From Sediminimonas qiaohouensis DSM 21189 (GTDB lineage Bacteria > Pseudomonadota > Alphaproteobacteria > Rhodobacterales > Rhodobacteraceae), in the NCBI RefSeq assembly GCF_000423645.1, contig NZ_AUIJ01000004.1:62001-126000 (forward strand): a stretch of DNA of 64,000 nucleotides, written 5' to 3'. Below are positions 42,914 through 53,192 of the stretch, piece by piece (the stretch's first letter is position 1; each line of letters opens with the position of its first letter). The translations under genes were made by a program, and so were the position numbers. The notes beneath the pieces are model-generated. The model saw only the letters and a list, made by a program, of their open reading frames with translations, made no database searches and was not told the DNA's origin.

Positions 42914-43821
42914 CAAGGCAATTCCCTCAAGGTTCGTCGGGCCGCGGCCCGGGTGGCGACATATGCAACCGCGGCAGCGGCAGGCGGAATGAGCACCGGC
43001 CAGAACCAGTTCAGCCCCTCAAAACCCAAGCCCGTCAGGAAACCGCCAGCGGTATCGGCCCGCGGCAACATGGCAACCGCCCCCATACCGAGAACGGCCC
43101 CCGCAGCCGACCCTCCAAGGGCGCGCTGTGTGAACCGGCGCACAAACGCACCGGCGATATATGCATCGCGCGCCCCCACCAGCCTCAGTACCGAGATCAC
43201 CTGCGCATTTGCCGCCAGCGCCGCATTCGCGGCGAGGGTGATCATTGCCGCCACGGTCCCCGCGATCAGAACGATGGAAAACCACCCAAGCGATCGCAGC
43301 GCTGCCGCCGCCGAAATCAGAGGGCGCCGCCACCTCGTGTGATCATCAAGAACCGCGCCCGGCGCCTCGGCGGACAGTCGCAGGCGCAAACCGGCAGCGT
43401 CATAGCCATCTTCGGTTTCAATGATCTCAACCAGTTGCGGGATCGGCAAGCTCTCCACCGGAAGGTCCGGACCGAACCACGGCTCAAGAAGCGCGCGCTG
43501 TTCCTCATCGCTGAGCGCGCGGGCGCGCTCCACTCCGGGTGTGGTTTCCAGAACACGAATTGCCGCCCGGGTCTGTGCCGCCATCTGCTCGGACGGGGCG
43601 GATATGCGCAAGGTCGATGTCCGCGCCAATTCCTCGCCCCAACGATCCGCCAACCGCCCGGTGGCCAGAGACATCGCAAGCGCAAACACCGCCAGAAAGG
43701 ACATGGCCGCAGCGCTAAACAGGGTCAGCCGCGCAGTATACCCCGTCGGCGGCACGACGCGATCTGCATTCGCGTCTCCAAGCAGCAGAACGATCAGACG
43801 CTTGATCCAACGCAACCACAT
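42913..43821 (-). CDS. ftsX: Cell division protein FtsX
   Basis: Membrane partner of FtsE in the divisome complex that activates peptidoglycan hydrolases. The 302-residue product has a short cytoplasmic N-terminus, a transmembrane helix near residues 33-53, a periplasmic domain, and three more helices around residues 180-200, 230-255 and 270-290. That is the four-helix FtsX layout. Start ATG at 43821 overlaps the ftsE stop by one base (TGATG). Sequence similarity in this family is low; the linkage to ftsE makes the call. Confidence 0.88.
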   Translation of the reverse strand: MWLRWIKRLIVLLLGDANADRVVPPTGYTARLTLFSAAAMSFLAVFALAMSLATGRLADRWGEELARTSTLRISAPSEQMAAQTRAAIRVLETTPGVERARALSDEEQRALLEPWFGPDLPVESLPIPQLVEIIETEDGYDAAGLRLRLSAEAPGAVLDDHTRWRRPLISAAAALRSLGWFSIVLIAGTVAAMITLAANAALAANAQVISVLRLVGARDAYIAGAFVRRFTQRALGGSAAGAVLGMGAVAMLPRADTAGGFLTGLGFEGLNWFWPVLIPPAAAAVAYVATRAAARRTLRELP

Positions 43822-44498
43822 CACAAATCCGCCCCCGCCAATTGCACCTGACGCTGCGATATCCGTAGCACGCGCGCCTGAACCTGGCTTTTTGCAGCGC
43901 GGATCAGGTTGAGATCATGCGTTGCGATCATGATCGTCTTGCCCATGCGGTTCAACTCGATCAGCAATTGCAAAAGGCGCTGCGACATTTCCCAATCGAT
44001 ATTGCCGGTTGGCTCATCGGCCAGCACAACGTCAGGCGACATTATGACGGCGCGCGCCAATGCTGCGCGCTGCCTCTCCCCGCCCGACAGTTCGGGCGGC
44101 AGGGCGCCGGCTCGGGCATTCAGGCCGACCCAGCTCATCAACTCGCGCAGGTTCTCGGCTTGCTCACCACCTTCGTAGCCGGACACCATCAACGGCAGCG
44201 CCACGTTGTCGGCCACAGGCAAGTGATCAAGGAATTGGCAATCCTGGTGAACGACGCCGATGCGGCGGCGCATCAACGCGATGTCGTCCCGCCCCAGATC
44301 GCGCACATCCCCGCCGAACAGGCGCACCTGCCCGGCCGTCGGCATCAATGCACCATAACAAAGCTTGAGGAACGTGGTCTTGCCTGCCCCCGAGGGGCCG
44401 GTAAGGAAATGAAATGACCCCGAGGAAAGCTCAAGCGATATATCGCTGAGCAGCTCGCCCCCGCCATAGCTGTACGCAACATTTTCCAGCTCGATCAC
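43821..44498 (-). CDS. ftsE: Cell division ATP-binding protein FtsE
   Basis: ABC-type ATPase of the divisome. The 225-residue product has Walker A GPSGAGKTT, the Q-loop region VVHQDCQFLDHLP, the ABC signature LSGGERQRAALARA, Walker B VVLADEPTGN and the H-loop ATHD. The start is a GTG at 44498 preceded by AAGGGG; it gives the usual VIELENVAYSYGGG start. The frame extends 30 codons upstream without similarity. Confidence 0.94.
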   Translation of the reverse strand: MIELENVAYSYGGGELLSDISLELSSGSFHFLTGPSGAGKTTFLKLCYGALMPTAGQVRLFGGDVRDLGRDDIALMRRRIGVVHQDCQFLDHLPVADNVALPLMVSGYEGGEQAENLRELMSWVGLNARAGALPPELSGGERQRAALARAVIMSPDVVLADEPTGNIDWEMSQRLLQLLIELNRMGKTIMIATHDLNLIRAAKSQVQARVLRISQRQVQLAGADL

Positions 44499-44664
44499 GG
44501 ATGGCCCCTTTTTCTCTTTGCGCCTGTTTTTGCCCCAGCTTGGACAGTCTTGCAATCGCTGCGGACAATGGCGCCTAATGCTTTGCACAATTGCGCCGAT
44601 TGTTTACAACATGTAGGGACAGGCCAAAGGAAAAAGCCATGGGAATGAGGGTCAAGGGGGCGAC

Positions 44665-45501
44665 ATGCGGTTGATCTGCCCGAATTGCGGCGCCCAGTAC
44701 GAGGTGTCCGATGACGTGATTCCACGCACCGGCCGAGACGTTCAATGCTCAAATTGCGGCAACACATGGTTTCAGGTGCACCCCGATCACGACGTCGGTC
44801 TGGCCGAAGAGCTTGATCAACCGCTTCCTGAAGATCAGCGGCCCGCGCACGATACGGCCCAGCACCCCGAAGACACCAGCCAGGAAGAGCAAACCGATAC
44901 CCCGGCTCAGCGACGTCTTGACCCATCGGTTGCCGACATCCTGCGCGAAGAGGCCGAACACGAGGCCCAGGCCCGCGAAGCCGAACGCGCGAGCGCCGGG
45001 ATCGAAAGCCAACCCGACTTGGGCCTGTCTGATCCGGATACGAACGAAGCAGCACGCCGCGCCCGCGAGGCACGCGAACGCATGGCCCGGATGCAGGGCA
45101 TGGATACTGAGCCCCAGACAGTCGAGGCCGAAAGCACGTCATCATCGCGCCGTGGGTTGCTGCCGGATATCGATGAAATCAATTCGTCCCTGCGCTCGAC
45201 ATCCGACAGGCGCCCATCCGAGGCCGATGATTATGACACGCCGGGCAATATACCCGCGCCGCGCCCCGAGGCGGCGGCAAATGGATCAGGGTTCAGAATT
45301 GGCTTTTCCATTGCCGTTCTGATCGCGATCGGGTTCCTTGCTCTGTATGCGTACGCAGATCAGGTCGCCGCGCAATTTCCCCAAGCAAGCGGCCCGCTGG
45401 CGCAATATGTCGATGCTGTAACCCAAGCCCGACTTTGGCTGGATACACAGGCGCAGACGGTTCTGAACTGGCTGCAACAGACCGCCGACGACGTGCTCTA
45501 G
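44665..45501 (+). CDS. Zinc-ribbon (MJ0042-type) membrane protein
   Basis: 278-residue protein with an N-terminal zinc ribbon of the MJ0042 type: CPNCGAQYEV and CSNCGNTWFQV (CxxC pairs, residues 5-8 and 28-31). Then comes a long polar and acidic, probably disordered, segment (about 40-205), one transmembrane helix near residues 213-233 and a short C-terminal periplasmic region. Function unknown; the family is common in alphaproteobacteria. Divergent from ftsE. Confidence 0.88.
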   Translation: MRLICPNCGAQYEVSDDVIPRTGRDVQCSNCGNTWFQVHPDHDVGLAEELDQPLPEDQRPAHDTAQHPEDTSQEEQTDTPAQRRLDPSVADILREEAEHEAQAREAERASAGIESQPDLGLSDPDTNEAARRAREARERMARMQGMDTEPQTVEAESTSSSRRGLLPDIDEINSSLRSTSDRRPSEADDYDTPGNIPAPRPEAAANGSGFRIGFSIAVLIAIGFLALYAYADQVAAQFPQASGPLAQYVDAVTQARLWLDTQAQTVLNWLQQTADDVL

Positions 45502-45570
45502 GCCGGGAAACGATGCCGCCTCTTGATCCAGAGGCTTGATCCGCAATTCTCGTCCGATCTTGATGTACCC

Positions 45571-48150
45571 CTAGAAGCGCTCAAGAAGCCTCTTGAGGTA
45601 CTCCAGCTCTTTTTCATCGCGCTGCCTATCGCCAGAGCGGCGGCGGATTTCATCCAGTAGCTCACGTGCCCGCCGATATACATCCTCGCCCTGAAGCACA
45701 TTCTCGCGGGTTCCTGTAGGGCCGGTTCTCCCCGGGCTACGCCCTAGCGGATCGCGCGCTTGCCCATTGGCATCACCGCGTTGCTGCCCTTGCCCGCGGC
45801 CCTGATTGGGTTGATCCTGGGCCATCGCTTCGCCCAAGTTGCGCATGCCTTCCCGCAAGCCCTCCATTGCTTGCGATTGCTGGTCGATCGCCTCAGCAAG
45901 ATCGTCGTCGCGCAATGCCTCTTCTGCGCTGTCCATTGCCCGGCCAGCCCTATCAAGCGCGTCGCGCGCCGCCTCGCCCTCGGGCGTCCCGGCACCTGGC
46001 AGATTGCCGCGCTGACGGTTCAACTCCTCGCGCAGAGCGCGCTGCCGTTCGGCAAGTGAGCCCTGACCGTTCTGTTGGCCGGGCTCCGCGCCTTGTTGCC
46101 CTTGCCCTGATCCTTGCCCGTCATGGCTCTGGCCTCTGCCCTGTCCGCCGTTGCGGCCCTCGTTGCCTTGTGATTGGCCGGATTTGGCATCGGGGTTGAA
46201 CTGTTCCTGCAAGTCGCGGAACGCCTGATCAGACAGGCCCTGCTGCTCGCGCAGCGTCTTTGAAAGCCCCTCCATCGCCTGCTGGCCCTGCGATTGACCG
46301 CCCTGCCCTTGGGTGACGCGCATATTCTCCATCAACTGCTGCAACTCCTGCAGCGCCTGCTGCGCCTCGGCCATGCGGCCCTGTTCCATCAACTCCTGGA
46401 TTCGATCCATCATTTCCTGAAGATCATTCTGGGTCATCTGCATTGTGTTTTCAGGGTCAGACTGCTGCGCCTGCTGATCGCCATCTTTGCGCGACTGCTG
46501 TGCAAGCTGGCGCATGTAATCCTGCGTTGCGTCGCGCAACTCTTGCATAAGGCGGGCGATCTCCTGGTCCGAGGCTCCGTTCCTCATCGCCTCGTTCAAC
46601 CGCTCCTGCGCGCGGCTCAGCCGCTCTCGGGCGTCATCGATATCTCCTTCTTCAAGCGAAATTGCCAAGTCCCACAGCGCCTGCGCCGTCTCGTCGCGCT
46701 GCGCCTTGCTCAGCCCGCCTTCGGTCATGGCTTCGAGGCGGCGCAGAATCACCCTCAGGCGCAAGTAGTCGGCATCTGACCGGAAAAGCTTCTCTTCCGG
46801 GCGGTGCGACAGCGCCCTGAGGACGCGCGCCACGCGCCCTGCGTTTTCGCGCGACCACAAAAGATCACGGCGTTGTTCGATTATCGCGGACGCGAGTGGA
46901 TCAAAGAACCGACGCGCGGGCAGGGTCATTGCCTCCGCGTCGATCTTGCCCTTCTGCTCAATCTCGTCGGTCGCGGACAGCTCAACCTTCACGGGCAGGT
47001 GCGCCCAGGGATGCTTGGAAAAATCCTCGATCAGGTGCTCGGTGAAATCCGCCTTGTCCCCGGCAATTGGCATGGGCAGGTCCAACGTGACGGGCGCGCG
47101 CGGCTCTGGCTCGGCTGCCAGGCCGTGCCGCCGGTTCAGCGCATCCATGTCGAGCGTGATACGTGCCTGCCCCTCCTTGACCCCATAGTCATCCGAGGCC
47201 TTGAACGGCAGGCTCATTTGCCCTTCGGCCGAGGTTTCGGCCTCCCCGGCTATCTCAATACGCGGCGGCGTATCGGGGCGCATCCGAACATCCCATTCAC
47301 GCCCGCCCGGCCCGTCGATCGACAAAGTGCCCGACCGCACCACTTCAAAGCTATGGTCCCCGCCAAGCCCGGCCTGCTCCGGCGGCTGACCATCACCCGA
47401 AACAGTTGAGGCCGGCGCGACCTCGCTCGTCACCGAATAATCATTGGTATCGCCATAAACACGCAAGGTAACCGTCGCGCCTTGGGCGACCTCGATAGCA
47501 CCGGCTGGCAAGTCCGGCAGGTAGAGCGCAGGCAGGCCAGTATAGGCAGGGGGTTCTATCCATCCTTCCCATGCGGGCCCCGCAGCCAGGGCTGCGCCCC
47601 CACCCGGCGCCAAATCGCGAACCGATCCGACGCGCCACAGCGATCCGAACAGTAGTGCGATCATCAAAAGCAGGAGCGCGGCATACCGCAGTGCGAATGG
47701 GTCACGAGGCGCAAGGCGCAGGTTCGGGCGTACTGGCCGGGCATCCGCTGCCTGGGCCTCCATCCGGCGAAGATGCGCGCCCCACAATGCGGCCGATGCC
47801 TCGTCCTGCGCGCCAACAGCCTGTGAATCGCGTAGCGTCTGCAGTGGACGCCCCGGCAAGGTGGCATCCAACCGCGCAAGTGCCTCGGCACGCCGGGGCC
47901 AACGCATCCGCCAAAGGGCCAACAGGGTCAACACGCCCCCGGCCACGCCGGCCAGCGCACCCAGCCCCCATACCATGTCGACGGACACGCGATCCTGCAA
48001 GCCCAGCATCAACGCGCCCAGCACGGCAATCAGCAAGGACCAAACAGGCCAGAAAGCGCGCGCCAGACGCTCTGACAAAAGGCCTACCCATGTCAGCAGC
48101 AATGTCCGGCGCAGGCGCTTCTCAGCTATTGAAGATGTATCGCGCATCAT
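45571..48150 (-). CDS. TIGR02302 / DUF4175 family membrane protein
   Basis: 859-residue protein with two N-terminal transmembrane helices (about residues 25-75) and another near 155-175, then a large periplasmic part. From about residue 560 to 790 it is low-complexity, dominated by Gln, Gly, Glu and Arg (for example GQGGQSQGQQAMEGL), and likely coiled or disordered. It ends in a basic helix ELEYLKRLLERF. It matches the DUF4175/TIGR02302 layout of alphaproteobacteria, function unknown. It follows lysA after 30 bp on the same strand. Confidence 0.85.
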   Translation of the reverse strand: MMRDTSSIAEKRLRRTLLLTWVGLLSERLARAFWPVWSLLIAVLGALMLGLQDRVSVDMVWGLGALAGVAGGVLTLLALWRMRWPRRAEALARLDATLPGRPLQTLRDSQAVGAQDEASAALWGAHLRRMEAQAADARPVRPNLRLAPRDPFALRYAALLLLMIALLFGSLWRVGSVRDLAPGGGAALAAGPAWEGWIEPPAYTGLPALYLPDLPAGAIEVAQGATVTLRVYGDTNDYSVTSEVAPASTVSGDGQPPEQAGLGGDHSFEVVRSGTLSIDGPGGREWDVRMRPDTPPRIEIAGEAETSAEGQMSLPFKASDDYGVKEGQARITLDMDALNRRHGLAAEPEPRAPVTLDLPMPIAGDKADFTEHLIEDFSKHPWAHLPVKVELSATDEIEQKGKIDAEAMTLPARRFFDPLASAIIEQRRDLLWSRENAGRVARVLRALSHRPEEKLFRSDADYLRLRVILRRLEAMTEGGLSKAQRDETAQALWDLAISLEEGDIDDARERLSRAQERLNEAMRNGASDQEIARLMQELRDATQDYMRQLAQQSRKDGDQQAQQSDPENTMQMTQNDLQEMMDRIQELMEQGRMAEAQQALQELQQLMENMRVTQGQGGQSQGQQAMEGLSKTLREQQGLSDQAFRDLQEQFNPDAKSGQSQGNEGRNGGQGRGQSHDGQGSGQGQQGAEPGQQNGQGSLAERQRALREELNRQRGNLPGAGTPEGEAARDALDRAGRAMDSAEEALRDDDLAEAIDQQSQAMEGLREGMRNLGEAMAQDQPNQGRGQGQQRGDANGQARDPLGRSPGRTGPTGTRENVLQGEDVYRRARELLDEIRRRSGDRQRDEKELEYLKRLLERF

Positions 48151-48180
48151 TTTGCCCTGCTTGTGGATGCCCGTTTGGCA

Positions 48181-49446
48181 TCACACCCACGGTGGAATGG
48201 TATCGCGATTTATCATTTCGTCAAATGTGGGGCGCGAGCGGATGACAGCGAATTGATCGCCCTTCACCAGCACCTCGGGGACCAAGGGGCGGGTGTTGTA
48301 TTCGCTTGCCATCACCGCGCCATAGGCGCCGGCCCCGCGGAACGCGACCGCATCGCCCGCTTCAAGCGGCGGCAACTGGCGCGCGCGGGCAAAGGTATCG
48401 CCTGTCTCGCAAACCGGCCCAACCACATCATAGGGCCGCTTTTCAACGCCGGGGGCTGGCTCATTCAACGGAACGATATCGTGGTGAGCATCATACATGG
48501 CGGGGCGAATCAAATCGTTCATTGCCCCGTCCAGGATCAGGAAATCGCGCCCTTCGCCGGATTTGACGTATATCACGCCCGCCACCATGACCCCCGCGTT
48601 TCCAGCGATCAGGCGACCGGGCTCGATCTCGATCTCGCAGCCGATATCGCCCAGCTCCTCGTGAATCATGCGCCCATATTCCACGGGCAGTGGCGGCGCG
48701 CTGTTTCCGTGCTCATAGGGGATGCCAAGGCCACCCCCCAAGTCCAGCCGCGAAATATCGTGCCCATCCGCGCGCAATGTGCGGGTCAGGTCCGCGACCT
48801 TGCGATAAGCCTGCCGGAATGGCTCCAGATCGGTCAGCTGGCTCCCGATATGCACATCGATGCCGACCACCTTCAAACCGGGCAAACGGGCCGCGTGGGC
48901 ATACACCTCGCGTGCCCGCGATATCGGAATACCGAACTTGTTCTCGGCCTTGCCGGTGGCGATCTTGGCGTGCGTTTTTGCATCGACATCCGGATTGACG
49001 CGCACGGTGATCGGGGCAATTACGCCCATCTCGCTGGCAATGGCGCTAAGGGCCTCCATCTCCGGCTCGCTCTCGACGTTGAACTGGCGAATTCCGCCCT
49101 CAAGCGCCATCCGCATTTCCGACCGCGTCTTGCCAACGCCCGAAAACACGATCCGCTCTCCAGGAACGCCCGCGGCACGGGCGCGGGCATATTCCCCGCC
49201 CGACACCACGTCCATGCCTGCGCCAAGCCCGGCAAGAAAGGTCAAGATCGCCTGATTGCTCGCGGCCTTCATCGCGAAGCACACCAAGTGATCCAGCCCT
49301 TCAAGCGCCTCGTCGAACAGGCGAAAGTGACGCTCAAGCGTTGCCGTGGAATAGCAATAGAAAGGTGTCCCTACCTGGGCGGCTATCTCGGCAAGAGGCA
49401 CGTCTTCGGCATGCAGGACGCCGTCTTTGTATAGAAAATGATCCAT
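48181..49446 (-). CDS. lysA: Diaminopimelate decarboxylase
   Basis: Last step of lysine synthesis: meso-diaminopimelate to lysine. The 421-residue product has the PLP lysine Lys60 in VCFAMKAASNQ, the glycine-rich loop DLGGGLGIPY, EPGRLIAGNAGVMV, and the C-terminal block PVCETGDTFARARQLP with the substrate-binding cysteine. The start at 49446 gives the family N-terminus MDHFLYKDGVLHAED. It belongs to the argH-lipoprotein-DUF2834-lysA-TIGR02302 group, all on one strand. Confidence 0.96.
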   Translation of the reverse strand: MDHFLYKDGVLHAEDVPLAEIAAQVGTPFYCYSTATLERHFRLFDEALEGLDHLVCFAMKAASNQAILTFLAGLGAGMDVVSGGEYARARAAGVPGERIVFSGVGKTRSEMRMALEGGIRQFNVESEPEMEALSAIASEMGVIAPITVRVNPDVDAKTHAKIATGKAENKFGIPISRAREVYAHAARLPGLKVVGIDVHIGSQLTDLEPFRQAYRKVADLTRTLRADGHDISRLDLGGGLGIPYEHGNSAPPLPVEYGRMIHEELGDIGCEIEIEPGRLIAGNAGVMVAGVIYVKSGEGRDFLILDGAMNDLIRPAMYDAHHDIVPLNEPAPGVEKRPYDVVGPVCETGDTFARARQLPPLEAGDAVAFRGAGAYGAVMASEYNTRPLVPEVLVKGDQFAVIRSRPTFDEMINRDTIPPWV

Positions 49447-49515
49447 TCGCCCATCCCGTTTCCGCCCCGGCACCTGGCATTCAAGGTCCGGAACGGTTCA
49501 TTGACCCTTGTCCAC

Positions 49516-49833
49516 TCAGACCGGCCGCGTTCGCATAAACAGATAAAGCGGCAAACCGCAACTGACCCCGATCCCAAAGGTCGCAGGAATGGCGACAAGC
49601 GCCATCCAGTTCCGCCGCGCCGCCACCTCGGCAACGATCCAGAGCGAAAGCGCGATCGCCGCGATCGTCAAATCCCACGTCAGACCAATTGTCGATGCAT
49701 TGACATACCATGCATCAATCACCCCGCTCAGCCCCGAACCCGTCTCACGCATATGCGTAACAAACCACCACATGGGATGGATCGCCCCCCATATCGCTAA
49801 CCCGAGATAGGCCGTACGTAGCGTTGAGATCAC
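49516..49833 (-). CDS. DUF2834 membrane protein
   Basis: 105-residue integral membrane protein with three hydrophobic helices and the DUF2834 pattern: WDLTIAAIALSLWIVAEVAA, then the end FGIGVSCGLPLYLFMRTR. Function unknown. The start is the GTG at 49833, which overlaps the preceding small lipoprotein's stop by 4 bases (GTGA); there is no ATG in a reasonable place. Confidence 0.78.
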   Translation of the reverse strand: MISTLRTAYLGLAIWGAIHPMWWFVTHMRETGSGLSGVIDAWYVNASTIGLTWDLTIAAIALSLWIVAEVAARRNWMALVAIPATFGIGVSCGLPLYLFMRTRPV

Positions 49834-50006
49834 AACGCCACCCCTAGCGAAAACGGTCCCTTCCGCAGGCCAACAGACGCGCCCGGTGTCACTCCGCTCG
49901 TGCCTACCGACACGCCCGCATTGAGCGACGGGCGCAGCGGCGCGCCGTCCACGCCGCACCCGCTCAGCACGGCCATCGCGATCATCAGGGAAATCAACAC
50001 CTTCAT
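49830..50006 (-). CDS. Small lipoprotein
   Basis: 58-residue product with a lipoprotein signal peptide: [18 protein letters not shown], with lipobox LSGC and Cys17 lipidated. The mature part of about 40 residues is Gly, Ser and Val-rich, with an approximate repeat ([18 protein letters not shown]). Function unknown; a gene like this follows argH in other Rhodobacteraceae as I recall. Its ATG overlaps the argH stop by 4 bases. Confidence 0.72.
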   Translation of the reverse strand: MKVLISLMIAMAVLSGCGVDGAPLRPSLNAGVSVGTSGVTPGASVGLRKGPFSLGVAL

Positions 50007-51394
50007 TTCAACACTTCCTTCCACCGGGAAACCTGTGCCCGCACCTGCGCGGGCGCGGTTCCGCCGTAGGATGTGCGCGACGCGACGGAATTATCCACCC
50101 CCAGCACTTCGAAAACATCCGCTGTGATGCCGGCATGCACATCCTGCATTTCGGCAAGGGTCAGGTCAGGCAGATCGCAGCCTTTCGCCTCGGCCTTGGC
50201 CACCAGCGTGCCGGTGACGTGGTGCGCATCGCGAAACGGCAGGTTAAGCGTCCGAACCAACCAGTCCGCCAGATCGGTCGCGGTCGAAAATCCACTCCCG
50301 GCAGCGGCAGCGAGGGCATCGCGGTTGGCCTGCATGTCGCCAACCATTCCGGTCATGGCCGCCAAGGCCAACAACAGGTTGTCAGCCGCATCAAAGACCT
50401 GCTCCTTGTCTTCCTGCATGTCCTTAGAATAGGCGAGCGGCAATCCCTTCATCACGGTCATCAGCGCCACGTTCGCCCCGAAAATCCGCCCTATCTTGGC
50501 GCGCAGCAACTCCGCCGCGTCCGGATTGCGCTTTTGCGGCATGATCGACGATCCGGTCGACCACTTGTCGGACATCGAAACAAAGCGGAACTGCGCACTG
50601 GACCAGATCACCAACTCCTCGGCAAGGCGGCTCAGGTGCATGGCGCAAATGCTGGCGACCGACAGGAATTCCAGCGCAAAGTCGCGGTCGCTGACGGCGT
50701 CGAGACTATTTGCGCTTGGCCGGTCGAACCCCAGTGCGTGCGCCGTCGCCTCGCGGTCGATGTCAAAAGACGTGCCCGCCAGCGCCGCCGCACCAAGCGG
50801 ACATTCGTTCATGCGCGCGCGCGCATCGCGAAACCGCGATAGATCACGCCCCAGCATTTCCACGTAGGCCATCATGTGATGACCCCATGTTACCGGCTGC
50901 GCCGTTTGCAGATGGGTAAACCCCGGCATGACCCAATCGGCACCCGCCTCGGCCTGCGCCAGCAAGGCCCGCAGCAACGCGGTCAACCCCTCGTCCGCGG
51001 CATCGATCTGGTCGCGCACCCATAGCTTGAAGTCGGTCGCGACCTGATCGTTGCGGGAACGCGCGGTATGCAGACGCCCGGCAGCCTCTCCGACCAGCGT
51101 CTTCAGCCGCGCCTCGACGTTCATGTGAATATCTTCAAGAGCGGTGGAAAACTCGAACCGCCCCTCCTTGATCTCTGACAAGACCGTGAGCAGGCCTTTT
51201 CGAATGGCGTCGGCATCGCTATCAGTGATGATGCCCTGTGCGGCCAACATGGCGGCATGGGCGCGCGAGCCGGCAACATCCTGCGCCGCCATGCGCCGGT
51301 CGAACCCGATCGAGGCATTGATTGCCTCCATGATCGCGTCAGGCCCGGAGGCAAAACGGCCACCCCACATCTGGTTCGAACTTGTGTCGGTCAT
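50003..51394 (-). CDS. argH: Argininosuccinate lyase
   Basis: Cleaves argininosuccinate to arginine and fumarate. The 463-residue product has the superfamily motifs [28 protein letters not shown] and the signature [12 protein letters not shown]. The start at 51394 ([14 protein letters not shown]) has AGGA 8 bp upstream; an ATG at 51403 would add three residues. Divergent from the TlpA-type gene with only 21 bp between starts. Confidence 0.96.
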   Translation of the reverse strand: MTDTSSNQMWGGRFASGPDAIMEAINASIGFDRRMAAQDVAGSRAHAAMLAAQGIITDSDADAIRKGLLTVLSEIKEGRFEFSTALEDIHMNVEARLKTLVGEAAGRLHTARSRNDQVATDFKLWVRDQIDAADEGLTALLRALLAQAEAGADWVMPGFTHLQTAQPVTWGHHMMAYVEMLGRDLSRFRDARARMNECPLGAAALAGTSFDIDREATAHALGFDRPSANSLDAVSDRDFALEFLSVASICAMHLSRLAEELVIWSSAQFRFVSMSDKWSTGSSIMPQKRNPDAAELLRAKIGRIFGANVALMTVMKGLPLAYSKDMQEDKEQVFDAADNLLLALAAMTGMVGDMQANRDALAAAAGSGFSTATDLADWLVRTLNLPFRDAHHVTGTLVAKAEAKGCDLPDLTLAEMQDVHAGITADVFEVLGVDNSVASRTSYGGTAPAQVRAQVSRWKEVLK

Positions 51395-51415
51395 TGAGGT
51401 CATCCTGGAGGAAAC

Positions 51416-52024
51416 ATGAAACTGTCTTTGTCCGCGCTGGTTTATACGGCGATCGGTCTTGGCGCAATTGCAGCGGCGGCTTTTGTCGTCCTGCAGTATC
51501 CCGCCGGCCAATCAGAGGAATTCGATCGTGCAACGCTCGAGTCGCTGAAAGCGGGCGATATGCAAAAGCTGATCATTCACGATACCCCGCGCGCGGCATC
51601 GGATGCCCCCTATACCAAGCAAAGCGGCGAACAGGGCCGCCTGTCAGACTATGCCGGCAAGCATGTCGTGCTTAATTTCTGGGCTACATGGTGCGCCCCC
51701 TGCCGCAAGGAAATGCCCACGCTGAGCGCCCTGCAACAAAGCATGGGTGGCGATGACCTGGCCGTCGTGACATTGGCCACGGGCCGAAATCCTCCTCCGG
51801 CCATGAAAGCGTTCTTCGACGAGATCGGAGTCGACAACCTGCCTTTGCACCGCGACCCACAACAAAAGATTGCGCGGGACATGGACGTTCTCGGCCTGCC
51901 GATCACGGTTATACTTGATCCGAAAGGGCGCGAGGTGGCGCGCTTGAAGGGCGAGGCCGACTGGAACTCCGACAGCGCCCGCGCGATTTTGTCAAACCTG
52001 ACGGCCACTTCATCTAGCGAATGA
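51416..52024 (+). CDS. TlpA-type membrane-anchored thioredoxin
   Basis: 202-residue protein with an N-terminal membrane anchor or uncleaved signal (residues 5-26) and a periplasmic thioredoxin fold: [17 protein letters not shown] carries the CAPC active site, and [16 protein letters not shown] the cis-proline region. It probably reduces disulfides in the periplasm, for example in cytochrome c maturation. GGAGG precedes the start. Its promoter must overlap argH's 5' end. Confidence 0.9.
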   Translation: MKLSLSALVYTAIGLGAIAAAAFVVLQYPAGQSEEFDRATLESLKAGDMQKLIIHDTPRAASDAPYTKQSGEQGRLSDYAGKHVVLNFWATWCAPCRKEMPTLSALQQSMGGDDLAVVTLATGRNPPPAMKAFFDEIGVDNLPLHRDPQQKIARDMDVLGLPITVILDPKGREVARLKGEADWNSDSARAILSNLTATSSSE

Positions 52025-52032
52025 AACGCCAT

Positions 52033-52070
52033 AAAAAAATCGGACGCCCCACGATTTGGGACGCCCGATT
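52033..52070. terminator. Bidirectional terminator between the TlpA gene and rpsU
   Basis: Arms atcggacgcccc (52039-52050) and gggacgcccgat (52058-52069) pair with wobble positions. On the minus strand the stem is followed by a run of T (complement of 52033-52039), so it ends rpsU transcripts well; the plus-strand side (TGTAATGTTT) is weaker. Confidence 0.75.
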
Positions 52071-52172
52071 GTAATGTTTGCTATGGCCCGACCCATTGCC
52101 AAAGTCATCTTAGGCAGGGCGGGCAGACGTTCGCATTGATCCGTCGGATCGGCAAACGCTGGTCAGGTTGCC

Positions 52173-52379
52173 TTAGAGCAAACCTTCGCGCTGCGCTTTC
52201 TTACGTGCCAGCTTGCGCGCACGGCGAATCGCTTCGGCCTTTTCGCGCGCTTTCTTTACGGAGGGCTTTTCGAAATGCTGCTTGAGCTTCATTTCACGAA
52301 AAACGCCTTCGCGCTGAAGTTTCTTCTTCAGGGCACGCAACGCCTGATCGACGTTGTTATCACGAACACTAACCTGCAT
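52173..52379 (-). CDS. rpsU: 30S ribosomal protein S21
   Basis: Small-subunit protein involved in start-site selection. The 68-residue product is highly basic: [20 protein letters not shown], then [16 protein letters not shown] and the helical [15 protein letters not shown] tail. Typical length. GGTGGTGAAG precedes the start. A terminator lies about 100 bp downstream; no dnaG or rpoD lies nearby. Confidence 0.96.
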   Translation of the reverse strand: MQVSVRDNNVDQALRALKKKLQREGVFREMKLKQHFEKPSVKKAREKAEAIRRARKLARKKAQREGLL

Positions 52380-52495
52380 GTGGTCTTCACCACCTTTCTA
52401 AGTTGGATTTGCAAGATTTGCAGGAGGTGGCGATATAGCAACGCGTGCCCTAAATGTCTAGGGTAGACGGGGCAAAGAAGCAGGAGTGCGCCAAG

Positions 52496-53173
52496 ATGAC
52501 CGAAACGAGCGAAAAACTCTTGGATGCCGCATTAATGCACGTGCCTTTCGACGGCTGGACCGAAGCGACATTTCGCGCTGCGGTGACTGACACAGGCACG
52601 GACATGGGCACCGCGCGCGCCCTGTTCCCGCGTGGCGGTGTTGATATGGCATTGGCCTATCACCGGCGCGGGGACGCGTTGATGGTCGAGCGCCTGGTTG
52701 CCACAGACCTTGAGAGCATGCGATTTCGGGATCGAATCGCCTTCGCGGTGCGCGCGCGCATCGAAGCCGCCGACGACAAGGAGGCCGTCCGTCGCGGTAG
52801 CGCGCTGTTTGCCCTCCCGCAATACGTCCCGGATGGCGCCCGCGCGATTTGGAACACATGCGATCTGATCTGGACGACGCTTGGCGACGGATCGGACGAT
52901 TTCAATTGGTACTCCAAGCGCGCCACGCTCAGCGGCGTTTATTCCGCAACCGTCCTGTATTGGCTGGGCGATGATTCGCCGGGGAGCGAAGCAACCTGGG
53001 CGTTCCTCGATCGCCGGATCGAAAACGTCATGTCGATTGAGAAATTCAAAGGAAAATTTCGCGACTCTCCGTTTGGGCGCACGATTGGAAAAGGGCCTTT
53101 CGCGCTGCTTGACCGCATCCGCGCACCGGATCAAACCTTACGCCGCAACATGCCGGGATCGACCCGGCACTGA
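52496..53173 (+). CDS. COQ9 family protein
   Basis: 225-residue protein of the COQ9 family, lipid-binding partners of ubiquinone biosynthesis. It has a TetR-like helical N-terminal half (DGWTEATFRAAVTDTGTD) and the typical motifs WNTCDLIWTTLGDGSDDFNWYS... of which DFNWYSKRATLSGVYSATVL is the best-kept part, ending with FAFLDRRIENV-like WAFLDRRIENVM. The start at 52496 has CAGGAG 9 bp upstream; an ATG at 52454 is less likely. Confidence 0.88.
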   Translation: MTETSEKLLDAALMHVPFDGWTEATFRAAVTDTGTDMGTARALFPRGGVDMALAYHRRGDALMVERLVATDLESMRFRDRIAFAVRARIEAADDKEAVRRGSALFALPQYVPDGARAIWNTCDLIWTTLGDGSDDFNWYSKRATLSGVYSATVLYWLGDDSPGSEATWAFLDRRIENVMSIEKFKGKFRDSPFGRTIGKGPFALLDRIRAPDQTLRRNMPGSTRH

Positions 53174-53192
53174 CCAAGCGGGAGGAAGCAAC

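Noticed and set aside
43338-43347. TGTGATCATC in ftsX resembling the palindrome
   Set aside because: Only a partial match, inside coding sequence and without a partner site.
45760-46199. Plus-strand open frames and repeated sequence in the TIGR02302 gene
   Set aside because: The repetition comes from Gln/Gly-rich codons of the minus-strand protein, not from a DNA repeat or a mobile element.
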